A stretch of DNA of 32,209 nt from assembly GCA_037447655.1 (NCBI GenBank), contig JBBHKE010001931.1, positions 21,956 through 54,164 on the forward strand. Direction: 5' to 3'. The stretch comes from Zygnema cylindricum (lineage: Eukaryota; Streptophyta; Zygnematophyceae; Zygnematales; Zygnemataceae). Numbering within the stretch: position 1 is the first letter of the stretch; every line of letters begins with the position of its first letter. Positions 1-11,825 of the stretch are shown here, one piece after another. The position numbers and the translations under genes were made by a program. Under the pieces are notes generated by a model. The model was given only the letters and a program-made list of their open reading frames with translations, ran no database searches and was not told the DNA's origin.

Positions 1-230
1 GAGAGGGAGAGGGAGAGGGGAGGGAGAAGGGAGGGAGATGGGGAGAGGGAGAGGGAGAAGGAGTAGGAGAGGAGATGGAGATGGAGAGACGACAGAGGGG
101 AGAGGGAAAGGGAGAGGAAGAGGGAGGGGAGAGGGAGAGGGAGAGGAAGAGTGAGAGGTAGGGGGAAAGGGAGAGGGAGGGGGAGAGGCAGAGGGAGAGG
201 AAGAGGGAAAGGGAGAGGTCGCCCACAGTT
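1..230. repeat. GA-rich simple repeat at the left edge
   Basis: Nearly pure purine on the + strand, built from gagaggga and gggaga units with irregular interruptions. Any open frame through it is arginine-glycine low complexity. It probably lies in a later intron of the LarC-like gene or downstream of it. Confidence 0.9.
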
Positions 231-419
231 GTTAAGAGTTAATAACGTTAATTCGGTCGCGACTCTTTTGAGCCGAAAACAACAAAATATAATTAACAAC
301 ACTATTTTAGGGAGGTGGACTACAATCTGCCACGTCTCCTTGCACTAAATTAGTATTGTTAATCCTAATTCCGCATAAACAATAATAAATTTTTGAAACT
401 AATAAAGATGGGCGGTGTA
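231..419. mobile_element. Degenerate short TA-flanked element (copy 1 of the CACCG family)
   Basis: The block around 306-350, including gccacgtctcc and cactaaattagta, closely matches the inside of the element at 16215-16417 (ccacgtctcctggcactaaa). The right end, ggcggtgTA at 411-419, matches the family terminus. The left terminus is eroded next to the GA repeat, so the start is approximate. It has no coding capacity. Confidence 0.55.
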
Positions 420-1125
420 GTTATGAGCGAACTTCCTAAGCTTATTGTGAATCTAGCTGAGCTAACTATGGGCCTAGTCTAAGAAAAGTAGTACATAGCA
501 AAAATAGAATATTAAATAGAATACTATGTACAAAGTAATTCTATTTCTGAACTAAACCTGAAAGTACAATCGGCACCAACCAATTAGGAACAAATGTTAG
601 ATTGAAAAAGTGAACAAAGGGACGTATAACGGGTTGTATAGAAAAAATAAAATCCTCAACCAGCATGAGAGACCATTAGTCACAACCTAAAATGTAACTT
701 TCACCTAAAGGTCTAATTAACCGATCAAACAAAATGTTTATGAGATTTGCCCTTTGCCAAGATAAAACGAATCTGAATGCACAATTATAAGATTTTCGAA
801 TGAGAATATCGATCTCTCGGAAGTATACCATTTTGTTTTTAAGTTCGGTCGTGTTTTTTTTTTTTTATCCGAAGCGTAAAAATGGTTTTAATCTAATAAA
901 TAAGTGTGAACAGCAAGCCGCACATCATCCAGCCCTAAATTAGTATTATCATTTCCAAATTCACCTTAAACATTAATGTTTTGTTTACTCTCTTATGATG
1001 AACCTTGTGGAAACCGTGAAGACTTTATTTTCAGACAAAGCATACTGCTAAGAAAAAGAATAACAGATCAAAACCCTTGATTCAAGAAAAGATCAATATG
1101 TTTTATAAAGCAACTGATTATTTAC
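420..1125. other. Intronic or downstream sequence with no identified gene
   Basis: AT-rich DNA downstream of the exon ending at 1126. The donor gtaaat shows that the LarC-like transcript continues into this region. No further exon of the family was recognised here and no repeat stands out. Confidence 0.5.
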
Positions 1126-2305
1126 CTCGTGGAAATGAACGGAAGCGACATTCACTCCATGCACAGAGGCTTCCGCTTCCGCTAAAAGACGAAACGCCCG
1201 TTCACAAATAGAATAAGCGCCAGGTGGCAATCTTGCATTGGCCAACAGCTGTTGGATAATAGCGTAATCTCGGAATGGTTGTGGAGAGTCCTCTTTCACC
1301 AAAAACCTGTGAAACGAGATATACCATTCATCAAAATTATTTATCCACACTATAAAGTTCAAAACATGAGTGGTTGATGTGCCTAATCTGGAAGAATTGT
1401 CCCTAACATAGTGTGGATAAACTTGCCAACATAAATCAAACTAATAGTGGTGAATGTCAGAGGGAAGTGTTAATTCATATTGGCAAACAAAGCAAGGGGC
1501 TGTCTAAAAAAATTAAAGCTCTGAATAATGAGCCTAATTCCCAGTGGGATAGGGAGAATCCTATGTCCCCTTTTCCTAAAAAGTACCGTTGCTGAAAAGT
1601 TTACAGAACACTGAAAATTATATTAACAGCTTATTAGCTTCTGAACTTGGATTTAAGTTGTAATATAATTTCCAAATATTTCAAGTGCTTGAATTAATGT
1701 TTGCATGTGAAGGCTTTGAGAATGTACGGAACTCCTTATGGTTAACCATAATGAAAACCATAAAACCAAACATCAAGAAACATAAAGACTGACCATTCAA
1801 GATAATAAATGTACAAAGACAAAAAATGTTGCTATAGAATTTAAGATTATAAGCCCAGAATATTAAAAGCTAATTAAAAAAAAATGCAAGCATTTTAAAA
1901 TGATGCATGGGAATATGCTGGCCTCTTCATTTATCTGCATCTGTATCTAAAGCGAACATTTAAATTATTTGAACTCTGTGCATGTGAGCTACCATCATGC
2001 TTTGCGATTACATTTCACGTCTTTTCTGACATTTAAACTCGTTTTCTTTGGAAAACACTTGCCGGATATATTATCAAAACATCGTAATCAAAAGGTAAGA
2101 GTCTAACTTTTTATTGGTCATTTCAAAACGAAATTCCGTTAAGTGTCCACAAATAAAACAGAAATACCTTTAATCAATATAAAGCATAGTAATGTTACAC
2201 ATTGAGCCTTGATTTACCAAAAAATACTACAGGAATATGTACATACATACACCTAAATATAACATGCATATCCATTTACATATACATACAATATAAATAC
2301 AAATA

Positions 2306-2341
<36 letters not shown>

Positions 2342-4415
2342 TATATATAATATATATATATATATTTATATATTTATATATTTATATCATAAAAAATATA
2401 ATATATATATATATATTTATATATTTAAATATTTATATCATCAAAACTATATATATATATATATATACATGAATATGTGCATGCATATGTTTATATATAC
2501 ATATATTTATAGCATGCACATATATACTTACATATATATCATATAAATACACAAGAAGAAGATAAATATATATACAAACTTTGCATTTGATACAAGCAAG
2601 AGATAACGATGAATGTCCGGTGACAATCTGGGTTGTAAAAAGGGATCATTGCAAGTTATAAACAAAATGACTCGTATGATCCAAGACGCCAACCCATCAA
2701 GCTTGTAAAATCTCCTTACAAATAGGTTCCTTGTGAGCACAAAAAAAAAAGCGAGTCGCAAATCAATCAAGCACAAACTTTTTCAAACTCTAGTAGTGTT
2801 CAAATTGTGGTACAAACAACACTTGCCGCCAGAAAAAGAAACGACAAAGCAGCCAATAAAGCACGTGAAACAATACAAAGAAAATTCTCAAAGAAAGTAA
2901 TTCGTCAACTGCAAATTAAATGGCCAACTGAAAAAAAATGAATGTGACAATATAATCTCACCGTGGTGCTACGATCGCCGACCTTTCTGTTGCACGAACT
3001 TCACAATGGTAATTTCGAAGCCCTAACCCATGCAAGCCTTCTGCAAGAACTTCCCATGGCACTCCAAGGTCTAAAAGGGAAGCAACCATCATATCTCCTG
3101 CAACTCCTGCAGTGTAGGCGTCAATAAAGAGCACACATCCAGAGCCTGCTCCACGTTCCATGCGGCTGTTCCTTGGTCGCCATTGACTGGAGATCACAAA
3201 ATTTACAGCAGCTGGCATGTGAACGCGAGCATTGTCTTCGTGACCACTTCCATGTTCAAGTGTGCCACGTGTGAGGGAATTGGATTTTGCTGGAGAAGTT
3301 TCAGGTGAACGGTGTTGTCCATGGCTGGCTTCATGATGTAGATGGTGTGTATGGTTATCATGTGTATGGTCATGTGGAAGATGACCATGTGTGTGATCAT
3401 GAGAGTGGTCATGTGGAAGATTACCATGAATGTGATCATGTGAAGGATCATGTGCATGATTATGAGGAAGATGACCATGTGTATGATCTTGTATATGTTC
3501 ATGTGTATGGTCATGTGTATGGTCATGCAGATGACCAACAGTGTGAGAATCGTGTATATGACCATGTGTATGGTCATGTGGATGATGACCATGTGTGCGA
3601 GAATCATGTGTTTGATCATGTGTATGGTCATGTGGAAGATGACCACGCGTATGTGTCAGTGTATGGTCATGCAGATGACCATGTGTGTGAGAATTATGTG
3701 AATGGTCATGTGGACGATGAGCATGAGTATGATCATGAGTATGGTCACCATGCCTGTGAGAATCATGTGTTTCATGTGTATGGTCATGTGGAAGATGACC
3801 ATGCGTATGATTCAGTGTATGGTCATGTAGATGACCATGTGTGTGAGAATCATGTCTATGACCATGTGTACGGTCATGTGCATGTGCATGATGTTCATTA
3901 TGGATCCCATGTGTATCATGTTCATGTGCATGAGTACCATGCGTGTGGTCCTCATGTGTTTGGCCATGCTCTGCATGAGCATGTGTATCATGATCGTGAC
4001 CATGATGCTCATGCGTATGGAGATTATGAGAGGTCACGTCGTGGTGGTTTCTCGAGGGTAAACTGCTGCCACGACCTTTAACAGATTCATGTGCAACTTG
4101 ATGGAGTTGGGAGGGTTTTGAATCCCCCTTAGTGAAAGGACGCCTCGCTTGAAAAAGAATGAGGTCACCATTTGCATGTAAAAACCTTCCTTCACCTTTT
4201 GAATTTCTAAAACGTCTTTTTCCATTGTCATAGGAACTTTGACTTCTTGTAGATACATATGAGAGGCTTGAAAAATAGTCAGAAGAGTTATCTTTCAAAC
4301 TAGAGAGTCGCCAAGTCCTGTTAAGAACAATAGAGCAAAAATCGGAAGAAAGAGAGTAAGGGAGTCGGCTGGCAGAGGCTGTAGGGAAGCCATGGAAGGC
4401 ACAAAGGGAAGCCAT
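1126..4415 (-). CDS. larC: LarC-like nickel-insertion protein with a very long His-rich N-terminal region (5' part; 3' end outside window)
   Basis: Two exons join in frame: 2962-4415 (ATG at 4415, donor gtgaga, phase 2) and 1126-1306 (acceptor cacag, donor gtaaat). Residues 1-120 are Ser/Arg-rich, like an organelle transit peptide. Residues 124-368 hold 101 His, in HTHGH, HDHTH and PHDHT repeats. From residue 428 the LarC (DUF111) fold begins: [20 protein letters not shown] matches the family's glycine-rich aspartate N-terminus. Exon 2 gives [11 protein letters not shown] and ASVHFHE, matching the conserved AEA-VHG and VHFHEVGAVDS block. In bacteria LarC inserts nickel into the pincer cofactor precursor with CTP. 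The remaining part of the roughly 400-residue family domain is missing, and no exon starting with VGAVD was found in 1-1125, so it must lie left of the window. Family assignment is firm; nickel as the metal and plastid location are inference. Confidence 0.88.
1307..2961 (-). other. Intron 1 of the LarC-like gene
   Basis: A 1655-base intron, gtgaga at the donor and cacag at the acceptor. It is AT-rich. A TA-rich low-complexity block lies at 2270-2570. Short open frames at 1413-1595 and 2528-2776 have no recognisable content. I see no transposon protein and no structured RNA. Confidence 0.75.
2270..2570. repeat. TA-rich low-complexity block
   Basis: Several TA runs of about 15-40 bases alternate with tttatatattta segments and a repeated atatcat motif (near 2386 and 2446). 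It can fold into many AT hairpins. Its open frame of Tyr and Ile is an artefact of the repeat. Confidence 0.85.
3312..4044 (-). repeat. Coding minisatellite for the His-rich tract of the LarC-like protein
   Basis: Imperfect repeats on the + strand such as catgtgtatggtcatgtg and gaagatgacc recur with small changes throughout. On the minus strand they encode alternating His with Asp, Thr, Gly, Leu and Pro. The reading frame stays open through the whole array, so length changes have kept multiples of three. The array also creates long open frames on the opposite strand and in other frames; these are by-products of the repeat. Confidence 0.85.
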
Positions 4416-4524
4416 TTAGACAGTTCAGCACCAGTAGTGTGATCCACAGTATTTATGAAACGGTAGACCTAAAACCTAATCGCCTGGTAAGCCGCTCTGT
4501 GCTCAGCAAGCATTCACTTGCATG

Positions 4525-4583
4525 CCAGTACTGTACTGAAAAGTACAGTACTGTACTGTGAAGTACTGTACTGTACTGTAAAG
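4525..4583. repeat. GTAC-rich short tandem repeat
   Basis: Units of agtactgtactgt and aagtacagtac repeat in tandem directly before an element terminus at 4584. The unit is nearly palindromic (GTACAGTAC, AGTACTGTAC). It lies upstream of the LarC-like start codon at 4415, so it could be part of that promoter region or of an adjacent element. Confidence 0.6.
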
Positions 4584-4625
4584 TACACCGTGAATCGTTT
4601 ATAGCGTAAACAACACTATATTTGC
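4584..4625 (+). mobile_element. Orphan terminus of the CACCG-family element
   Basis: TACACCGTGAATCG at 4584 matches the left terminus of the element at 16215, including the following atagcgtaa-like segment. I could not find a convincing matching right terminus nearby, so this is probably a truncated copy interrupted by later insertions. Confidence 0.5.
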
Positions 4626-4960
4626 GCCCACAAATTTTGACCCTTTAACTTTATAAAGAGAATTAATAAAACTAAATTTTTCGTTACGTTAGTTACAGTA
4701 CGGATAACTCTAATTTGGTCAAAAATTAAATACCGTTGCGTACGAACTGTGTCAAACCGTACTATAACTGTACGTGACTTCGTACAGGAGTACAAAAAAT
4801 GCGTTAAAACGATGAGTTGACACTTGACACATGCAAGTGCCCTTCAAGCTGGACGACAAAAGACAAAAGGAAATCGCGCCAATCTGTTCGCGCATGTTCA
4901 CACGTCGACTATGTGAACACGGGATACGCTATTAGACGTAAGAAAGTACAGCTTCTACAT

Positions 4961-5567
4961 TACACCGCGAATCGTAATTAGAGTAAATAACGCTAATTAG
5001 GTCGCCCTAAATTTCGACTCTATCACCTTAAATAGAGTAAATGACTCTAATTTTTTTCACTACGCTATTTAAGGTGAAATTTAATTAGCGTGAAAAAATC
5101 TAATATAGGTTCGTTTTTAATAGTGGTGAGTACGGACGACGTCCGACCGTGCAAAATTATACTTTTATAAGTAAAAAGGTACAAATAATGATTTAATAGA
5201 ATCGCGCTCGCAATTGAAATCGCACTAAACAACAAATCAATCACAACAAAAAAAAAAGCCGTTCGCATAACTCTCGTCCGTCGACAGCATCGTCGTCAGT
5301 GTGAACATTAACTGACATTCAGCGCGACAAATAGTACTAGCGTCACAATGACGTCAAAACTATACGGACTGACAGATTATGTACGACTACGTAATTTAGT
5401 GTTCATATTTTCAGCGCGGATAATTATTGCCGACATAAGCCAATATAGATTACTTAAAAAAATTAGAGTAAACTTCCTCTGTGAAAAAAGTTAGAGCACA
5501 CAAATTAACGTTCATAACTCTAATTGTTTTTTTTTGTTTTTTTACTCTAATTACGATTCGCGGTGTA
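4961..5567. mobile_element. 607-bp non-autonomous element with perfect 27-bp terminal inverted repeats
   Basis: The left end begins TACACCGCGAATCGTAATTA and continues gagtaaa. The reverse complement of the right end, 5541-5567, is identical over all 27 bases. Both ends start with TA, suggesting a TA target duplication of the kind seen in Tc1/mariner-like and related elements. The inside is AT-rich and has no open frame resembling a transposase, so it would need help in trans. The class assignment is tentative. Confidence 0.8.
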
Positions 5568-5810
5568 GTTGTAGCCATGTTCCCTGAACTTTTGTGTTTC
5601 CTTTTGTCTTTCACTTCCACCCTTTTTTATTATTACCTAAAAAATTATTTCGATCGAAACATTTGGTCGTTTTTTTTACTTTTCGAAAAAGACAAAAAGT
5701 TTAAAATTGTAGTCTCAACTGTCACCAGACTTGAATGATAATGACTTTTACTCTGACTTCTTTTACTTTTTGTCGTTTAGGTTTAAATTTTTTTTTATTT
5801 TTTTTGGTTC

Positions 5811-6207
5811 ACACTTCGTCGTGAATCGCTATTAGCGTTAATAAAACTGATTTGTGCCGGTTATTTTTTCTGACCATAAAATACCTTTCTGATAATAAAT
5901 TAGTGTGGAGAGATACTCAAAAATAATGCAGTTAGGTGCAGAATTTACCAATTTTACCAATATTTTACTTTTTTTTATCTTAGTAGCTCTGTACTTTGAA
6001 TCATTATTTTTAGGGTTTAAAGAATTAGAGGTATTTTTTAGGGTTCAAAATTTTTATCTCCGATGCAAACGACTCGGACGATTCTTGACTGCAAAATCAA
6101 TTTAGTGTTAAGAAATAATGGGTATTAATGACACTATTTTGTGTTCCGAGGGTAAAGGAATCGGGATAAAATATGTGTTAATATTACTAATAGCGGTTTA
6201 CGGTGTA
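5811..6207. mobile_element. Diverged CACCG-family element, about 0.4 kb
   Basis: The left end reads cgtgaatcgctattagcgtt at 5819-5838, and the right end near 6188-6207 reads actaatagcggtttacggtg followed by TA in inverted orientation. The outermost left bases have drifted from TACACC. It is non-coding. It is followed 30 bases later by a TA microsatellite. Confidence 0.6.
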
Positions 6208-6234
6208 GTTCTAAGATATGTTGATTACTTGTCA

Positions 6235-6237
<3 letters not shown>

Positions 6238-6309
<72 letters not shown>
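6238..6309. repeat. TA dinucleotide microsatellite, 72 bp
   Basis: An uninterrupted run of TA (36 units). It sits about 30 bases beyond the end of the preceding element. The Tyr-Ile open frame through it is not a gene. Confidence 0.95.
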
Positions 6310-6312
<3 letters not shown>

Positions 6313-6445
6313 TCTCGACAGTGGCGCAATATATATTTACTTCAAAAAAATAAAAATAAAATATATTTAGAGTTTTATTACACGCTATTCTTTAGAAAAT
6401 AAGGGAAGGACTCAACATCCCACCAAAGAGAATCTCTTTCCCATC

Positions 6446-6940
6446 GTGTAAATATTTAAACAGACGGAGCTCCTTTGTCTTTACTGTAAAATCCATTTTT
6501 ATGGTACTTCAAAACTTTGTACTGTTAAACTTTGTACTTTACTCCCAGAAATTGCATTTTCGTGTGTGATTCTTGTGTAATATTTAATTACGTAATTTTT
6601 TATCATCATAGAGGTGTGGTATAACCAAAAGCCGTAATTACCGAGATTCTTCGACTATTGGTTTTCACTAAATAATCTCCTATTGTTGTTGCTTTTGGAT
6701 TGAAAAACATGTGTATTAATATTTTTGTCACACAAGTATGCAGCGTAACATTGTTACAGGCAAAATTTCGGAGGGAGAGCAATCAATTATTTTCCAGAGT
6801 AAAACCGTAGTCAAAATGTGCGAAACCATCGAAAATGCAATATGATGTAGCCCCATATTATATGCGTGCTATAACATGTACAACACGTTTAATATGCGTA
6901 CCATAACATAATGTACTATACGTGTAGTACCTGTATTATA
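6446..6940. repeat. Direct duplication, copy A
   Basis: Starts at gtgtaaatatttaaacag and matches 7497-8095 in the same orientation with scattered substitutions. Shared stretches include tccatttttatggtacttca, ggaggtgtggtataacc-like sequence and aatgcaatatgatgtagccc. I see no open frame or terminal repeats, so it is called a segmental duplication rather than a named transposon. Confidence 0.85.
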
Positions 6941-7496
6941 GTAGAAAATGCATGATAAATTAAAAAGCACGATGGTAAACCATCTGAGTCTGGGGGTACA
7001 AAAGGGGTGGCATGGCCAAAACTGAAAAACTACAATAAAAAACAAAAGGAGCGACGAGAACACAAAAATAAAAAAGGAAGCAACAACAAGGAAAATAAAA
7101 GCACCCTAACTCAAAATGAGAAGCACGGCAACTCAAAAAACCAAAACCACAACCCCAACCCCAACCCCAACTCAATTAAATATCTACGAAAAGCAACCCC
7201 GTAAGTCCACCCAACCCGGGGAAGCACGGCGACGATCCATAACTGCAACAGCCGATCGGAGGAGAATAGAAGCCTGCACTCACTACAAAGTGCAACGTAT
7301 TTTTTCGTCAAAGTCCGTCATTTCCGTAAAAAACCGTACATTTCCAGTAAATTTCCCGTTCAGTTTACCGGACAGAAAGTACTCCGGACAGAAAGTACAG
7401 AAAGTACAGATATATCGGGACCTCTGACCGTTCGATAACCGATAACTATCGGTATCGGTGTTATCGCGATAATTTTTTTACCCATACACAACACTA
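6941..7496. other. Spacer between the two duplicated segments
   Basis: Unique sequence with a short ccccaa run near 7150-7172, repeated cggacagaaagtac near 7368-7400, and an inverted-repeat-like cgataactatcggtatcgg segment near 7440-7460. The short open frames overlap on both strands and resemble nothing I know. Confidence 0.5.
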
Positions 7497-8095
7497 GTGT
7501 AAATATTTAAATAGCCGGAGCTCCTTTTGTCTTTACTGTAAAATCCATTTTTATGGTACTTCAAAACTTTGTACTTCTAAACTTTGTACTTTTCTCCAAG
7601 AAATTGCATTTTCGTGCGTGATTCGTGTAATATTTGATTATGTAATTTGTTATTATCATGGAGGTGTGGTATAACCGAAAGCCGTAGTTACCCGAGATAC
7701 TTCGACTATTGGTTTTCACTAAATAATCTCCTATTTTTGTTGCTTTTGGAATGTAAAACATGTGTATTAAAATTTTCGTCTCACAAGTATGCAACATAAC
7801 ATTGTTACAGACAAAATTTTGGAGGGAGAGCAATCACTTATTTTCTTTAGTAAAACCGTAGTCAAAATGTGCGAAAACCATCGAAAATGCAATATGATGT
7901 AGCCCCATATTACACTTATTTTCTTTAGTAAAACCGTAGTCAAAATGTGCGAAAACCATCGAAAATGCAATATGATGTAGCCCCATATTATATGCGTGCT
8001 ATAACATGTACAACGCGTTCAATATGCGTACCATAACATATAATACACGAGTACATGTAATATATACGTACTATACGTGTAGCGCCTGTATTATA
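7497..8095. repeat. Direct duplication, copy B, with an internal 78-bp tandem duplication
   Basis: Matches copy A at 6446-6940. Within it, 7835-7912 is repeated at once as 7913-7990, beginning cacttattttctttag in both. Copy A has only one version of this segment, so the tandem step occurred after the larger duplication. Confidence 0.85.
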
Positions 8096-8245
8096 TGTGT
8101 GATATACCAAATAGTGCATGTATTATATGCATAATGTAAAATACACATCTATATGCACATTGTAACGTACAATACATGTATTATGCGTGTTATAACGAAT
8201 AGTGCGCGTATTATATACGTTTTACAACGTATAATACCCTTGTAG
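7985..8245. repeat. Degenerate tandem repeat, period roughly 30 bases
   Basis: Units built on tgtattatatgcgtg followed by tataac and gtacaatac recur about eight times with strong drift. The period varies between roughly 25 and 35 bases. The start overlaps copy B, and a shorter version is present at 6855-6940 in copy A. Confidence 0.6.
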
Positions 8246-9028
8246 TGTAGGAGGACACATATAGCATTTCCAACTGCATTTAAACATTTAAACTCGGAAT
8301 AAAACATTGGAAAGAATAAAAAAATACAGAAAAGGAAAAAAGAAAAACACATACAAATGCATATGCATATGTTTATTCTTTCTTTTCTTGGAAAGAATAT
8401 ATATTTGCTAAACACATACCCAGGTTATAAACAAAGACTTGTGGGAGTAATATACCAAATTTACCATAGACCTGTAATATAAACACCTCTCAAAAGTACA
8501 AAAGTGAATTCCCTAGAAAAAAATCAACGGCTATGACGCAAACAATGGAGGTGAATAAAATCCTTAACAATAGTAAGAAAAAAACTAGGACTAATTTGTA
8601 AAATATGTGATACCTTTTCTTGTTTAAATTAAAAACTTCAAGGAATATAATGAAAATATGTTTAGTTGAAGATTTTTCTACTATTCACAAGTTTTTTTTT
8701 GACATAAAGACCTACGTCACTGACCTTCCAAAACATGAAAAATCAGTTTTTTCACTTTTGTCACTACTTAAACTCGAGATTCCTTAAAAATGGGAAAAAA
8801 TACAAAAAACGATTCATGACAACTGCCTTGGTTCAACGTTCGTCCACAATTTCTTTTTCATGTCTTTTTTTTTCGGTTTTCTCTTTTCCGTTTTCTTTTT
8901 TATTCTGTTTTTTTTTTCCGTTCTCTCTTTTCCGTTTTATTTTTTCCGTTTTCTTTTGTCCGTTTTCTTTTTCTCTGTTTTCTTCGTTTTCTTTTTCTTT
9001 TGGTTGTTTTGTCGTTTTCAAACTAAAT
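8246..9028. other. Intergenic region downstream of the GNAT gene
   Basis: AT-rich DNA followed by a T/C-rich stretch at 8850-9005 made of ttttccgttttct units. That stretch lies directly 3' of the GNAT stop codon and may be part of its 3' UTR. No other gene is recognised. Confidence 0.5.
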
Positions 9029-11746
9029 TCAGAACTTTTGTAAAGCTTCAATAGAAGCCTCGTTTTCAATACCGTTGATTTCCGTATCCGACATTGAAAT
9101 ACGCAAACTTTTTCCGTCTGAAGCCGCCTCCGAATAAATTGGATACTCAGGAAAATGACAATCCGTTTGTTTCTCCAACTCTTCATTAACTTTTTCTTGC
9201 AAATATTTCCCCGTATACGCCATTACTCGATACTTTTTATCAGCTCTGAAAAGAAAAAAAAAAAAAACAAAAGACAGGTCTCCAAAACAAAATAGAATTA
9301 ATGATGCTTTTTATACAAGCAAAAATCTTCTTTTTAATGCGATTAAAGTTTCCGATACGATTCTTTGAGTCAAAACATAAGAATAAAATAGAGTGTGAAT
9401 TAAAACAGAATTACAATTAAGATGTTAATAAAAAACAAATAATAATAACAAAATTAATTAATAAATTAATAGTTTTTTTTTTTTAAACAACAAAATTTTG
9501 TATGACAGCAAATAACGTCCTGAAACCAAGTGATAATTTGAGATAAGGTTGTTTAAGGCACATGGTAAACCCATATGACTCGGAAAAAAAAAGAACCAAC
9601 ATGATTGAGTTACTGGAACAAAAAAAATATCGTAAACGGATATATGATAGCTTTGTTGTTTTTCACTATTGTATTAAACTTTTACTGAAATTAATGCAAA
9701 ATTAGAATCAATGATATTCATATACAGCTGTGACGAGCCAAGTCGATGTCCACTTATTTACTAAGTGTTGTTAACATTATATTTGAGATTTTAGGATTCG
9801 GGTGAAAAAAAAACGACAGACCGACCGACCGACCGAATTAGTGATACTAACCCTAAAATAGCGATAAAAAGTAAAGTTAAAAAGTGTAGTTATTTCTATG
9901 TGACAGAATACCTCCTTACCTGAACCCCATCATCCAAAAAAAACGGCGAGCAATTGGAGGAGGAAAAACCACAAAACCCGTGGGCCCCTTTCCTTTCATT
10001 TCCTGCACATTGGTACATAACAATAGTCGATGAAAATGAATCGCAACATAATGTGATTAAAGAACAAATTGATATTTATATGGTTGTTTAAATGACTGAT
10101 GACAACATATTATTAAGCGTTACTAACTGTTGTCCATAATATTACTATTTCACATCGGTGAATCTGGCTGGTATTCTTCCTAAAGAGTTATAACGGAGAT
10201 ATTAAGACGGCTTATGACTACCCATTCCCACATATTTACACAAATGTTGAGGAGAAACATCCATTCTTCCAAAAAAAATGACAGCTTTCAAATATCGAGA
10301 GCAAACCCCCTCATCTCTCCTCTCTCCTCTTCCTCCTACTTTGGTTCGGCGATCTCCTCCTAGTCAATGTCCTCCTCCAATTTAATGCGTAGTTCTAAGA
10401 TATGAGAAATGAGGACATACCATATGTTTTTAATTTGAATTTACTAAAGTAAAATGCCGTTTAACTCACATTTTACTTAGGTGAATGTAAGTAAAAAGCG
10501 TCTGATATGCCCTCGTTTTCTTAGTGAACCCAAAAAAGAAACGAATAAAACACCCCTATTTGTCCATTGAGACTAATATGTATGTGTCTTTGTGCATTCA
10601 ATTATGTCGCCAATATTTTGTTGTACCAACAACTCGTCTAAAACTAGACCGGAAAAAGAAGAAAAAAACATGCTTCCAATTGTTTCCTCTGTAAAAACAT
10701 CTTTACTACCTGAACAAGATGACCAGAAAAAAGGGAGAAGAAAAAATCCTCTCAAAGAGAGGTAGTTAGCACCTGAACCAGACGCTTCACAACTTTTCGT
10801 CCTATTCCGCGGTGTTGATATTCTGGATCCACTGCCACATCACATATTGTAGCCTGCAAGAAAGATCCCACTAAATATGTCAGCCTTAAGAAGGGAATTC
10901 GGATACTTATAACGAAGAAAATTCAAAATACGCCATTTTTAAGAAGATAATATACTTTTGGACTAAAAAACTGTTTGACTTAACACTATTGTATGCGGTC
11001 TGACTTTCCTATCTCCTTTTTCCTTACCTCCTTTATCTTTCAGTAGAAAAATCTCAGCTTTCCTGTGTATAAAGTCAATTCTTTATGATTTGACTCTGTG
11101 GAATTCCTCCCACTTGTAAAGTTGACAAATTTGACATTTTCACAGCTTTACAAGCCTTGTGAAACTGGTAATTTCTTCAGAAATAACTTCTATTTTGCAT
11201 CAAATTGCCATTCATCACCACTTACCATTAATAGTGAGGTCCAAACTATTTATAACCCTAAAAAAACCCTAAAAAACCCATTTACGTTTTTTGAAAGGGA
11301 AACTAAGAAAATCTCTCCAGTACAGAACAGAGTAACAAGAAGATGTCTTTTACAAAAAAGAGTACAAGTAGAGAGCTGGTTCTTGAAAATAATACGGAAA
11401 GCTGTATGGATTAGCAATGGCAAATCAATAATAAACTTGGAAACAAATTTCCACACTAATAGCGGTCAGAGGTATAAAGACTTCCAAACTTACTATGAAA
11501 GCGCCATCGGAAACAGCACGTCCAACTCCTGCAATTAGCCCAATCCCAAAGCGCACTCAATTTAGGAAAAAATGAAATGTTCAAACAAAAATTTGATCGT
11601 CACTGAAAAAAAAATTAGGTCTTTAGACAAAAAATCCATTCTTCAGAATCTTCAGAACAAGAAAAAAACCCATGTGAATTCATATTGCAACCTAAGAGAT
11701 CAGGATTTGTTCATCCTCCTCGATGTTTGAAAAGAGAGAGAGAGAG

Positions 11747-11825
<79 letters not shown>

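Noticed and set aside
151-348. Arg-Gly-Lys-rich open frame at the left edge
   Set aside because: It is translation of a GA-rich simple repeat followed by an element fragment, not an RGG-type protein.
2202-2546. Tyr-Ile-rich open frame
   Set aside because: Translation of TA microsatellite sequence.
3287-4081. Long antisense open frame rich in His, Val, Asp and Tyr
   Set aside because: It mirrors the coding minisatellite of the LarC-like gene; it has no domain and no independent support.
7140-7175. CCCCAA repeats as possible interstitial telomere sequence
   Set aside because: Only a few imperfect units are present, and they are not the plant CCCTAAA type.
11098-11538. 146-codon open frame on the + strand
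   Set aside because: It is antisense to a GNAT exon and intron and has no recognisable domain.
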